A stretch of 21,396 nt of DNA, taken from contig CAUDCB010000015.1 of the NCBI GenBank assembly GCA_958447915.1, positions 1-21,396 on the forward strand, read 5' to 3'. The translations under genes and the position numbers were made by a program. The stretch comes from an uncultured Collinsella sp. Lineage in GTDB: Bacteria > Actinomycetota > Coriobacteriia > Coriobacteriales > Coriobacteriaceae. The first letter of the stretch is position 1; each line of letters begins with the position of its first letter. The notes under the pieces are model-generated. The model had not been told where the DNA came from. It saw nothing but the letters and a program-made list of their open reading frames with translations, and did no database searches. This document shows, piece by piece, positions 7,608 through 14,641 of this stretch.

Positions 7608-8714
7608 ATGCTGCGCATCGCGACCATCGGCACATCCATGATCACCGACGACTTTATCCAAGTCGTCAACGCCAACGACCAAGCCGCGTTTGTGGGCACG
7701 CTTTCACGCGATGCCAATCGCGGTGCCGCCTTTACCGCCGAGCGCGGTGGCGAGCGAAACTTTACTTCACTCGATGAGCTCGCGGCAGCCGCCGACGTCG
7801 ACGCCGTCTATATCGGCAGCCCTAACGCGCTTCACTACGAGCAGGCCCTTGCCTGCATCGCCGGTGGCAAGCACGTCATCGTCGAGAAGCCCTTCTGCGC
7901 CACCGAAGCGCAGGCGCTGGAAGTCTTCCGCGCTGCCGAGGCAGCAGGTGTCGTGGCCCTCGAGGCCATGCGTCCCCTCCACGACCCCGCCTTCCACGCC
8001 ATCGAGGACGCCCTGGGCGAGATCGCCCCCATCCGCCGCGCCTCATTGCGCTTTGGCAAATATTCCTCGCGCTACAACGAGATTCTCGCGGGACGCGCCA
8101 CCAATATCTTCGACTGCAATATGGCATCGGGTTCCCTCATGGACATTGGCGTCTACACCGTCGAGCCCATGGTCGAGATTTTCGGCATGCCCTCCGGCCT
8201 TACGAGCATGGCTACTCTGCTCGACCCCGCCACGCGACAGCTCACGCACGGCCCCATCGACGGCTGCGGTTCCATCCTCGCCAGCTACGGCGGTGGCCGT
8301 ATCTCCGTCGAGCTTGCGCACTCCAAAATTACGAATGACCTGCTGCCCTCGCAGATCGAAGGCGAGCGTGGCACTATCCAGATCGACCATCTGTCCACGC
8401 CCCGCAACGTCCGCATCGACTATCGCGGCAACGTCGTACGCGGCTCGGCGACCGAGGCACCGCGCGAACAGGGCGACAACGGCCGCGTGCTCGACCTGCC
8501 CAAATCGAGCAACACTATGGAATACGAACTCACAGACTTTATCACCGCCATCGGCGGCATCGATAACGTTAAGGAAGAGATTTGGGAGACCCCGGCGGGA
8601 CGCCACGAGCTTGGCCACTACCGCGATGTTACGCTTGTCTCACTGCGCATCATGGATGCCGTGCGCCAGCAGGCCGGCATTACCTTCCCGGCCGACGCAG
8701 GCAAGCAGGCATAG
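7608..8714 (+). CDS. Gfo/Idh/MocA family oxidoreductase
   Basis: This 368-aa NAD(P)-dependent dehydrogenase has an N-terminal Rossmann fold with IATIGTSMITDDF (4-16), AVYIGSPNALHYEQALACIAGG and the family hallmark VEKPF (EKP at 93-95). The C-terminal alpha/beta domain contains GSLMDIGVYTVEPMVEIFG, where the conserved D-x-G-x-Y lies. Family members oxidise or reduce sugars, inositols or related polyols. The substrate is unknown and no carbohydrate operon surrounds it. The frame is open far upstream over rnhA; the start at 7608 is set by AAGGGGGA just before the ATG. The following acylphosphatase gene begins 2 nt after the stop, so the two are almost certainly translated from one mRNA. Confidence 0.92.
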   Translation: MLRIATIGTSMITDDFIQVVNANDQAAFVGTLSRDANRGAAFTAERGGERNFTSLDELAAAADVDAVYIGSPNALHYEQALACIAGGKHVIVEKPFCATEAQALEVFRAAEAAGVVALEAMRPLHDPAFHAIEDALGEIAPIRRASLRFGKYSSRYNEILAGRATNIFDCNMASGSLMDIGVYTVEPMVEIFGMPSGLTSMATLLDPATRQLTHGPIDGCGSILASYGGGRISVELAHSKITNDLLPSQIEGERGTIQIDHLSTPRNVRIDYRGNVVRGSATEAPREQGDNGRVLDLPKSSNTMEYELTDFITAIGGIDNVKEEIWETPAGRHELGHYRDVTLVSLRIMDAVRQQAGITFPADAGKQA

Positions 8715-8716
8715 CG

Positions 8717-9127
8717 ATGGGCTTCTTCGATACGTTCTTCTCCAGCGTCACCGGCGGCAGTCGAGAGCCTCAAAAACCATCAAACGTCGAGCTCGAACTG
8801 CGCCGCAGGCTTACTGTGCTCGCAAGCGACGAGGCCACTCAAGACACTCCCCTGCGCTTTTTCCTGCGCTGGGCGGGGCAAGTCCAGGGCGTCGGTTTTC
8901 GCTTTACCAACACCAACCTCGCGCAGGCACGCGCACTCACCGGCTGGGTGCGTAACATGGAAGACGGTTCAGTCGAGATGGAGATACAGGGAGCTCCGGC
9001 AAACATCCTATCTCATCTCGAGGCGCTTCACGCCTCCTACGAGCGCATGGGAACGCGTTTTCGCCTCGTAGACGCCCAGGCCCGAGCCCCACTTGCCAAT
9101 GAAGACGGTTTCATTCCTCGTTATTAG
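8717..9127 (+). CDS. Acylphosphatase-domain protein with N-terminal extension
   Basis: This 136-aa protein has an acylphosphatase domain at about residues 45-135. GQVQGVGFRF carries the phosphate-binding arginine R62, and GWVRNMEDGSVEMEIQG carries the catalytic asparagine N80. Acylphosphatases hydrolyse acyl phosphates such as acetyl or 1,3-bisphosphoglyceryl phosphate in the cytosol. Typical enzymes are 90-100 aa. The extra 45 residues (MGFFDTFFSSVTGG, then a polar and charged stretch) are unusual, and the amphipathic FFDTFFSSV could touch the membrane. The ATG lies 2 nt after the previous stop with no strong Shine-Dalgarno, which indicates translational coupling to the dehydrogenase. Confidence 0.88.
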   Translation: MGFFDTFFSSVTGGSREPQKPSNVELELRRRLTVLASDEATQDTPLRFFLRWAGQVQGVGFRFTNTNLAQARALTGWVRNMEDGSVEMEIQGAPANILSHLEALHASYERMGTRFRLVDAQARAPLANEDGFIPRY

Positions 9128-9188
9128 TATTGTGTGCTAAATTCGGTATCATTTACCTACGACCGTTGATAGAAAAGAGGCGAGGCGC

Positions 9189-9569
9189 ATGGCGGTGCAA
9201 AGAAGGAATACCAGGCAGCGAAAGCTGGTTCTTGACGCCGTGCGCCAAAGTTATAACCATCCCACCGCCGACGAAATCTACAACGTCGTGCGCGCGCAGG
9301 ATGACAAAATCAGCCGCGGTACGGTCTACCGCAATCTCAATCTCTTGGCCGACGCCGGCGAGATCCTCTCCATCAAGACGCCGGGCGGCAGCCGCTTCGA
9401 TCGCACGATCGAGCCGCATGCGCATATCATCTGCACCTCATGCAGCCGCGTCATCGACGTACCGCTCCCCTTCGATGCCCAGCTCGACGCCAAGGCGTCC
9501 GAGCAAATCGGCTGGCACGTCACGTCGCACTACACCATCTTCGAGGGTCTCTGCCCCGACTGCCGGTAG
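9189..9569 (+). CDS. Fur family metalloregulator
   Basis: This 126-aa protein has an N-terminal winged helix (NTRQRKLVLDAV, then HPTADEIYNVV, then the recognition helix ISRGTVYRNLNLLADAGEI) and a C-terminal dimerisation domain. Two CxxC pairs, CTSC (82, 85) and CPDC (122, 125), form the structural zinc site typical of PerR and Fur. EPHAHIIC and WHVTSHYTIFEG supply histidines for a regulatory metal site. PerR (peroxide sensing) is the favoured subtype because the zinc-site Cys pairs are complete and the protein is short, but Fur or Zur cannot be excluded. The start is at 9189 with AAGAGG upstream. An imperfect dyad TTAG...CTAA near 9124-9140 may be an operator. Confidence 0.9.
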   Translation: MAVQRRNTRQRKLVLDAVRQSYNHPTADEIYNVVRAQDDKISRGTVYRNLNLLADAGEILSIKTPGGSRFDRTIEPHAHIICTSCSRVIDVPLPFDAQLDAKASEQIGWHVTSHYTIFEGLCPDCR

Positions 9570-9650
9570 ATGTTTGGGACATGCCTGCAAATCTACCTTT
9601 TCGCACTTTGCAGCAAAAAATAGATTTCTAGGTATGTCCCGAAAACCTAC
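9566..9650. repeat. Imperfect inverted repeat joining two convergent stop codons
   Basis: The left arm (about 9566-9604) and right arm (about 9612-9650) are imperfect reverse complements. GGGACATGCCTGCAAATCTA faces TAGATTTCTAGGTATGTCCC (17 of 20 positions), and similarity extends outward to GTAG/CTAC and inward to the AT-rich part. The arms include the TAG of the Fur-family gene and the TAG of the HAD gene. The element has no clear T tract for either direction, so it may be a dispersed repeat that also acts as a shared 3' end. Confidence 0.7.
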
Positions 9651-10444
9651 TCGGCGAGCAGACGGCGCAGCTCCTCTTCGACCGTGCGCACGTAGCGGAC
9701 GTGGTCGTTGATGCCGCGCATAGAGGGATTGCAGCTCTCCATTAGATAAGGATGGCCCACTACGTTGAGCATGTCGCGGTCGTTTTCGTTATCGCCAAAC
9801 GCCATCATCTCATCGGGCGAAATACCCAGGGCACGACCGTAATCGGCAAGCGCGGAGCCCTTGCCCGAACCGAAACCGATAAAGTCCGTCCATTCGGTTC
9901 CCGACGTCATCACGTCAACACGGTCGCTAAAGAGGCGCTCGAAATACTCCAGGGCCGCCGGCTGATCCACCTCGGGCATCTGGAAGGCAATCTTAATGAC
10001 GTCCTCGTCGATGTCCTCGGGACGGCCGACCACCGCCACATCGCAGTGGACCTCATAGCGCAAATGGTCGACGAACGCATCGTTGCCGCTTATGGTGTAG
10101 AGGTGCCCCTCGCAGGAAAGGGTAACGTCGGCATGGGGGTAGGCGACCACGGCATTCGCGATATCCATCGCCAGGTCACGCTCCATAGAGCGCTTGACAA
10201 CGGCACGCCCCTCGCTCATCACCAGGGCTCCGTTTTCGCATACATAGGCGAGCTCATCGGCCACCGGGGCAAACAGGTAGCGCAAGCTCGCATATTGACG
10301 GCCGCTCGCCGGCATAAACACGATACCGCGACGATGCAGTTCATCGATGAGTTCAAAGGCCTCGGAACGCGGCTCGCGCTCCCCCGGATGCAGCAACGTG
10401 CCGTCCAAATCGCATGCAATCAGCTTGATTCCCTCAAGACCCAT
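9647..10444 (-). CDS. HAD hydrolase, Cof/type IIB subfamily
   Basis: This 265-aa phosphatase carries all four HAD motifs: nucleophile D12 and acid/base D14 in LIACDLDGTLL, serine of motif II in MPASGRQYAS, the lysine of GSGKGSAL, and the acidic GDNENDRDML. The cap domain between motifs II and III fits type IIB. Such enzymes dephosphorylate sugar phosphates, nucleotides or pyridoxal phosphate in the cytosol, and the substrate is not predictable. I place the start at ATG 10444. An in-frame TTG at 10456 lies only two or three bases after AGGAGG, which is too close, although AGGAGG is also far (14 nt) from the ATG. The gene follows the UreE-like gene by 82 nt and may be its distal operon member. 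Confidence 0.9.
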   Translation of the reverse strand: MGLEGIKLIACDLDGTLLHPGEREPRSEAFELIDELHRRGIVFMPASGRQYASLRYLFAPVADELAYVCENGALVMSEGRAVVKRSMERDLAMDIANAVVAYPHADVTLSCEGHLYTISGNDAFVDHLRYEVHCDVAVVGRPEDIDEDVIKIAFQMPEVDQPAALEYFERLFSDRVDVMTSGTEWTDFIGFGSGKGSALADYGRALGISPDEMMAFGDNENDRDMLNVVGHPYLMESCNPSMRGINDHVRYVRTVEEELRRLLAE

Positions 10445-10526
10445 ATGCTTCCCCAAAGCCTCCTATCAACAGCAAGACGGACCTTGATTGGTCGCCCCTC
10501 AAAGCCCGCCTTGCGTATATACGCGC

Positions 10527-11105
10527 TTAGCCGCGCGTCTTTTTTACGATGGTAAAGTCGGGAGCCATGCTCACGACGGCCTCCGCCGCACTCGATGCAA
10601 AGCGCCGGTCCGCATCGAGTTCACGGGTAACCACCGAGAGCCGAACACCCTCGACGCCCCGGAGCATGCGGCCCAAAACAGGCTGCACCGGCGTATACAT
10701 GCGCACGGTATGCTCGTCCGAATCGCCTCGGAAAAGCGGCGCGTGCATATTGCCGATCTCCCAGCACGCATGCGCGAGCGCAATCGGATCCATGCGGTCG
10801 ACTTCGACCAAATAAACCTCGGCGCTGCGCAGGCGCACGACAACCGCCACGGGCACCATGCCCGAACGGTCGATGGCGAGCACGTCGCCATCGGCAAGAC
10901 GACCGCCGTCGGCAGCATCCAGCCGAACATCGATCGTGCGCCCCAGCTCCGTCACGCCCGCAAACGCGCATACATCAGCCCGGTCCCAATCGAGCAGGAG
11001 CTCGTCAACTTCAAAGACGCCGCCCAACTTCCGGCGAAGCAGGAGTTCATAGGACGGATCGTTGAGATTTCCCAAGCATGTCGTCGAAACCAAGCGTTCA
11101 GGCAT
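10527..11105 (-). CDS. UreE-like nickel metallochaperone (orphan)
   Basis: This 192-aa protein resembles urease accessory protein UreE. It has an N-terminal UreE domain (about 30-95) with LLLDWDRADVCAFAG and LADGDVLAIDRSGMVPVAV, and a C-terminal domain with DPIALAHACWEIGNMHAPLF. The last matches the UreE A-x-x-x-G-N-x-H-x-P motif; H121 corresponds to the metal-binding histidine. YTPVQPVLGRMLRGVEG matches the family helix that follows. UreE delivers Ni(II) to urease, and there is no His-rich tail here. No urease or hydrogenase gene is in the window. The ATG at 11105 lies 3 nt after the FKBP stop with GAGGG upstream, so the two form an operon. The family call is by motif recognition; the partner metalloenzyme is unknown. 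Confidence 0.72.
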   Translation of the reverse strand: MPERLVSTTCLGNLNDPSYELLLRRKLGGVFEVDELLLDWDRADVCAFAGVTELGRTIDVRLDAADGGRLADGDVLAIDRSGMVPVAVVVRLRSAEVYLVEVDRMDPIALAHACWEIGNMHAPLFRGDSDEHTVRMYTPVQPVLGRMLRGVEGVRLSVVTRELDADRRFASSAAEAVVSMAPDFTIVKKTRG

Positions 11106-11108
11106 ACT

Positions 11109-11537
11109 CTAACCCTCGACCTCAACGAGCTCGATATCAAAGTTGAGGTCCTTGCCGGCCAGCTCGTGGTTGGCGTCGAGCGTCACAGCCTCGGGCGTTA
11201 CGTCGATGACCACGGCGGGAACGGGCATACCGCTCGGCGTGGACAGGAAAAGCTTCATGCCCTTCTCGATCTGCTCGATGTTGGGAACCTGTTCGGCCGG
11301 GAAGGTCAGAACCATCTCGGGATTGTGCTCGCCGTAGGCATCGGCAGCAGGAATGTGCACGGTCTTCTTCTCGCCCACCTGCATGTCGACAACAGCGGCG
11401 TCGAAGCCCTTGATCATCTGACCGGCGCCGCAGGTGAACTCCAGCGGCTCGCCGCGATCGTAGGAGCTATCGAACTGCGTGCCGTCATCGAGCGTGCCGC
11501 GATAATGGGTCTTGACCTTCTTGCCCTGGTTGGACAT
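11109..11537 (-). CDS. FKBP-type peptidyl-prolyl isomerase, SlyD/SlpA class
   Basis: This 142-aa cytosolic prolyl isomerase and chaperone has the FKBP core V-K-T-H-Y-R-G-T-L-D-D-G (8-19), FDSSYDRGEPLEF, GAGQMIKGFDAAVVDMQVGEKK and AYGEHNPEMV. The inserted IF chaperone domain follows (about 72-122). DANHELAGKDLNFDIEL closes the FKBP fold and is diagnostic of SlyD/SlpA. It lacks the Cys/His-rich metal-binding tail of E. coli SlyD and so is closer in form to SlpA (FkpB). The ATG at 11537 has GGAGG five bases upstream; an upstream in-frame ATG does not. It is the first gene of the FKBP/UreE-like pair, divergent from the dipeptidase. Confidence 0.93.
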   Translation of the reverse strand: MSNQGKKVKTHYRGTLDDGTQFDSSYDRGEPLEFTCGAGQMIKGFDAAVVDMQVGEKKTVHIPAADAYGEHNPEMVLTFPAEQVPNIEQIEKGMKLFLSTPSGMPVPAVVIDVTPEAVTLDANHELAGKDLNFDIELVEVEG

Positions 11538-11657
11538 GGTAACCTCCGTGATAAGGGCGGCGCACAACGCGGGCCGCCGTGAACATATGGCGCTAACTAT
11601 ACCCTAGTCATACAATTCAATGACAGTTTGCAAAGAAACGCTGCAACCGGAGGAACC

Positions 11658-12671
11658 ATGGCATATCCCGTATTTGACCTACACTGCGACACTGCCGACC
11701 GAATCGGCTGGGCCACGCTCGATCTCGACCTGCGCTTTACCGCCGGCACCGACGGTTATTTCCCCGGCGACGAAACGCATCCGCAAGATTTCGACCTCAT
11801 CGAGGGTAACGCCTGTGCCATCTCGCTCGCAAAGATCGGCAACACGCCGTGGGCACAGTGCTTCGCCACGTTTGTCCCCGACGAGATTCCCACCGCCCAC
11901 GCCGCGCGCTTCCAGGCGCAGATCATGGCGCATATGAGCGGCCAGGCAATGCTCAACCACGACCGTATGGTCAACGTGCGCAGCGCCGCAGACATTCGCC
12001 CCGCGCTCAAGGACGGCAAGGTCGCTTGCATCCACACCATCGAAAACGCCACGTTCTTTGCCGAGGACCCCGCGCTGATCGAGGTGCTCAAGAGTCTGGG
12101 CGTGCTTATGTCGTCACTCAGCTGGAACGCGCAGGGACCGCTCGCGAGCGGCCACGACACCCACGCCGGCCTCACCGCCGCCGGCATCGAGGCGCTTACG
12201 CAGATGGAGCACGCCGGCATGGTGCTCGACGTCTCCCACCTCAACGATGAGTGCTTTGACGAGGTCGCCGCCCGCGCCACGCGTCCCTTCGTCGCCAGCC
12301 ACTCCAACTCCCGTGCGGTTTGCGGCGCCAAACGCAACCTTACCGACGACCAGTTCCGCACCATTCGCGACATGGGTGGCATCGTCGGCCTCAACTACTG
12401 CAGCGAGTTCCTTTCCAACGACGCAACCGACAAGACCGCCGCAGACGTCACCTTCGACCAGCTGGCGGCGCATATCGAGCACTGGCTCGACCTGGGCGGC
12501 GAGGACGTCATCGCGCTCGGCGGCGACTGGGACGGCGCCACGGTGCCCGCTTTCCTCTCCGATGCCAGCAAGATGCCCGAGTTCCAGAACATGCTTTCCA
12601 AGCACTTTGGCAAGACCGTGATGCAAAAGCTCTGCAGCGACAACGCGCTTGCCTTCTTTGAGCGTTATTAG
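11658..12671 (+). CDS. Membrane dipeptidase family (peptidase M19) hydrolase
   Basis: This 337-aa zinc dipeptidase of the renal dipeptidase family has all expected metal ligands: H9 and D11 in FDLHCDTADR, the bridging glutamate in CIHTIENATFF, histidines in VLDVSHLND and FVASHSNSRAV, and the aspartate in ALGGDWDG. No signal peptide or membrane anchor is visible, so it is probably cytosolic and hydrolyses dipeptides, possibly D-amino-acid-containing ones. The ATG at 11658 follows GGAGG. The frame is open to 11628, but that earlier start has no ribosome binding site. A 12-bp hairpin follows the gene. Confidence 0.93.
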   Translation: MAYPVFDLHCDTADRIGWATLDLDLRFTAGTDGYFPGDETHPQDFDLIEGNACAISLAKIGNTPWAQCFATFVPDEIPTAHAARFQAQIMAHMSGQAMLNHDRMVNVRSAADIRPALKDGKVACIHTIENATFFAEDPALIEVLKSLGVLMSSLSWNAQGPLASGHDTHAGLTAAGIEALTQMEHAGMVLDVSHLNDECFDEVAARATRPFVASHSNSRAVCGAKRNLTDDQFRTIRDMGGIVGLNYCSEFLSNDATDKTAADVTFDQLAAHIEHWLDLGGEDVIALGGDWDGATVPAFLSDASKMPEFQNMLSKHFGKTVMQKLCSDNALAFFERY

Positions 12672-12687
12672 TTTCACATCCCTTGAG

Positions 12688-12723
12688 CGGGCCGGCATGC
12701 CGAACGGTCGACATGCCGGCCCG
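12688..12723 (+). terminator. Terminator-like 12-bp hairpin after the dipeptidase gene
   Basis: CGGGCCGGCATG (12688-12699) pairs perfectly with CATGCCGGCCCG (12712-12723) around a 12-nt loop, 16 nt after the dipeptidase stop. There is no T tract, so it may only partly terminate or may protect the mRNA 3' end. It also lies just upstream of the next gene's likely ribosome binding site. Confidence 0.5.
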
Positions 12724-12745
12724 TCCCCAATCCAAAGGACCGCTT

Positions 12746-13522
12746 TTGACGCAGCAATTTACGATTTCCGTATCTCGACCGGATGGGACGGCCTTGCCCG
12801 TCATCGTTACCAAAAAACGCGTCAAGAACTTCAACCTACGCGTCACATCGAGCGGTGAGGTCCACGCCAGCGCACCGCTCGGCGCCGGTCGCGAGCGCAT
12901 CGAAGCGTTTGTGAAGCGCAACAGCGCCTGGATTATCGGCCGACTTGCCCAGCGCGAGCAACGTCAGGCGACGGCGCGAGAGCCGCTCAGCCCCTCGTCC
13001 ATCATTGCACTTTGGGGCAAGCCCATCACGGTACAGGACGCACTCGATCACAACTTTGCATCGCCCGCACCGCGGCCCAAGCAGGCCACCTTCGCAAGTT
13101 TTATGGGTACCGACGAATCGGACGAAGGCCCACAGGCCAAGCGGCGCGCAATCCTCGACGGCCTAACGTCCGACGAGCTCCAAGCCCACATCGACCAGCT
13201 CTATACGTCCGAAGTCACCGCAGCGTTGCACGATATTGTGCACGCATACGAAATCGCAATGGGCGTCACCGTCTCCCGCGCCTCCGTGCGCAGCATGAAA
13301 ACGCGTTGGGGCTCATGCACGCCCAAATCCGGCGCCATTCGCATCGCGCGCGAGCTCGCCGCCTACCCCATCGAATGCCTCGACATGGTTGTCGCCCACG
13401 AGCTCGTCCACTTGCTCGAGCCAAGCCACAATCAGCGGTTTCACGCCCTGCTCGACACGTACTGCCCCAACAATAGAGCTCTGTCGCAGCGGCTCAAGCA
13501 GCCACCCATAGAGACGTATTAG
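12746..13522 (+). CDS. DUF45/YgjP-type zinc metalloprotein
   Basis: This 258-aa protein of the DUF45 (YgjP/WSS1-like, M48-related) family has an N-terminal half with KRVKNFNLRVTSSGEVHASAP, a basic linker and the conserved block RSMKTRWGSCTPKSGAIRI. Its active-site helix is MVVAHELVHLLEPSHNQRFH, with H218, E219 and H222 plus a downstream histidine. The HExxH zinc site indicates hydrolase or protease activity; the natural substrate is unclear. The start is uncertain: I prefer TTG at 12746, six bases after AAGGA. The in-frame ATG at 12713 lies inside the upstream hairpin without a Shine-Dalgarno. The stop is only 6 nt from the convergent folB stop. Confidence 0.85.
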   Translation: MTQQFTISVSRPDGTALPVIVTKKRVKNFNLRVTSSGEVHASAPLGAGRERIEAFVKRNSAWIIGRLAQREQRQATAREPLSPSSIIALWGKPITVQDALDHNFASPAPRPKQATFASFMGTDESDEGPQAKRRAILDGLTSDELQAHIDQLYTSEVTAALHDIVHAYEIAMGVTVSRASVRSMKTRWGSCTPKSGAIRIARELAAYPIECLDMVVAHELVHLLEPSHNQRFHALLDTYCPNNRALSQRLKQPPIETY

Positions 13523-13528
13523 AACCGG

Positions 13529-14014
13529 TTAGCGCACGCGCTCGATCTCGACGCCGCAGCTTGCCAGGGGCAGGCCAACAGGAGCCCACGGCTTATCGAG
13601 CTTGATGCGCACACCAAGCAGCGAGGGATAACGACGCAGCAGCATCTGGGCTGTCCCCTCGGCTGCCGCCTCGATGAGTTTAAACGTATGCTCGCGCAGA
13701 TAGCCATCGACATCGTGGCACACCGAGCCGTAGTCAATCGAGGCATCCAGGTTATCGTGCTCCCCCGCTGCACGCAGGTCGGCATAGAGCACCAGAGAAA
13801 CGATGAACTTCTGACCCAGCGCGTTCTCCTCGGGATACACGCCGTGGTTGGCAAAAACCTCAAGGCCGTCAATGACAATACGATCGGCATGGCGCAGATC
13901 GTCATAGCTCACGTGAGGCACCGCCGTTGCGGTGGATATTTCGCCCCTTCCACGGCGAGCGAGCTCGGCGCCTTCAGTCTTGGTTGCATTCTCGGGCAGT
14001 TTCTTGTTACTCAT
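13529..14014 (-). CDS. folB: Dihydroneopterin aldolase
   Basis: This 161-aa protein ends in a complete FolB domain (about 45-161): RIVIDGLEVFANHGVYPEENALGQKF with the conserved Tyr and Glu of GVYPEE, then YGSVCHDVDGY and LIEAAAEGTAQ, then VRIKLDKPWAPVG with catalytic lysine K141. It converts 7,8-dihydroneopterin to 6-hydroxymethyl-7,8-dihydropterin plus glycolaldehyde in folate synthesis. The first 44 residues are an extra, polar N-terminal extension. I kept the ATG at 14014 because AAAGGAG precedes it, while an in-frame GTG closer to the domain has no ribosome binding site. The gene is last in the folE, HD, folB operon; folP and folK are not in the window. Confidence 0.93.
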   Translation of the reverse strand: MSNKKLPENATKTEGAELARRGRGEISTATAVPHVSYDDLRHADRIVIDGLEVFANHGVYPEENALGQKFIVSLVLYADLRAAGEHDNLDASIDYGSVCHDVDGYLREHTFKLIEAAAEGTAQMLLRRYPSLLGVRIKLDKPWAPVGLPLASCGVEIERVR

Positions 14015-14057
14015 CGCGATCGTCTCCTTTGTTTAGAACCCCGACCGCGTAAACTAA

Positions 14058-14639
14058 CTACACGCGAATCGACAGGTTCTTTTTATCATCGCTCCAGTTG
14101 CAAGCATTGCGCGCGGGACAGGTAAAGCAGGCGCGCGACGCTTTGTCGGCTGCATAGAGCAGACGCTCAAGCGGTTGGCTGTTCACGCGCAGCTTTCGAT
14201 GGCCCAGAATGGCCGTCTTAATGGCTGCGGCATCGGCCGGCTCAAACGCCACGCCATCGGGCATGCCGCCGAGAATCGCATCAGCGACGCGTTCGCTTGC
14301 AACATCATGGGATATACCCGATTCATACTGTTCATCTTTGCCGATATCGTGAAGAAGTGCCGTGGCGTAGATGACCTCGCGGTCAAATTCGAGCTGCTCC
14401 TCGAGATTCTTGATCCACATAATGCGAGCGACATCGAGCAGATGGTCAATACCGTGGCGGCAGAAGATGCGCCCCGATTCCAATTGTGCAATGTTGCCCA
14501 GGTGCCGCCGGAACAGCCCGTTGGCACAAATGTAATCAATGCGAGGCATGGCGCCAAAGGGGGCCAGGCCCGAAGCCATAAAGCCGCGACGCGACGTCCC
14601 CTCATCGGTCTTCGATGTAAAGTCGTTGACGACTCTCAT
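14058..14639 (-). CDS. HD-domain phosphohydrolase in the folate operon
   Basis: This 193-aa HD superfamily protein has metal-binding residues H62 (CRHGIDHLLDVARI), H97-D98 (ATALLHDIGKDEQ), H111 (ISHDVAS), H147 (AILGHRKL) and a late aspartate, D165 (YAADKASRACF). A C-terminal cysteine group CFTCPARNACNW (171, 174, 180) looks like a metal or Fe-S site. The ATG lies 2 nt after the folE stop, so translation is coupled. Because it sits between folE and folB, it may remove phosphate from dihydroneopterin triphosphate or a cyclic phosphate, the step between those enzymes; this is inference. In archaea the HD enzyme MptB does a comparable pterin step. A start further in (MPRIDYICANG) is possible. Confidence 0.85.
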   Translation of the reverse strand: MRVVNDFTSKTDEGTSRRGFMASGLAPFGAMPRIDYICANGLFRRHLGNIAQLESGRIFCRHGIDHLLDVARIMWIKNLEEQLEFDREVIYATALLHDIGKDEQYESGISHDVASERVADAILGGMPDGVAFEPADAAAIKTAILGHRKLRVNSQPLERLLYAADKASRACFTCPARNACNWSDDKKNLSIRV

Positions 14640-14641
14640 GA

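Noticed and set aside
10513..10524. 12-bp palindrome GCGTATATACGC just after the UreE-like stop
   Set aside because: Short, no loop for a terminator, and no matching regulator known to me; likely chance.
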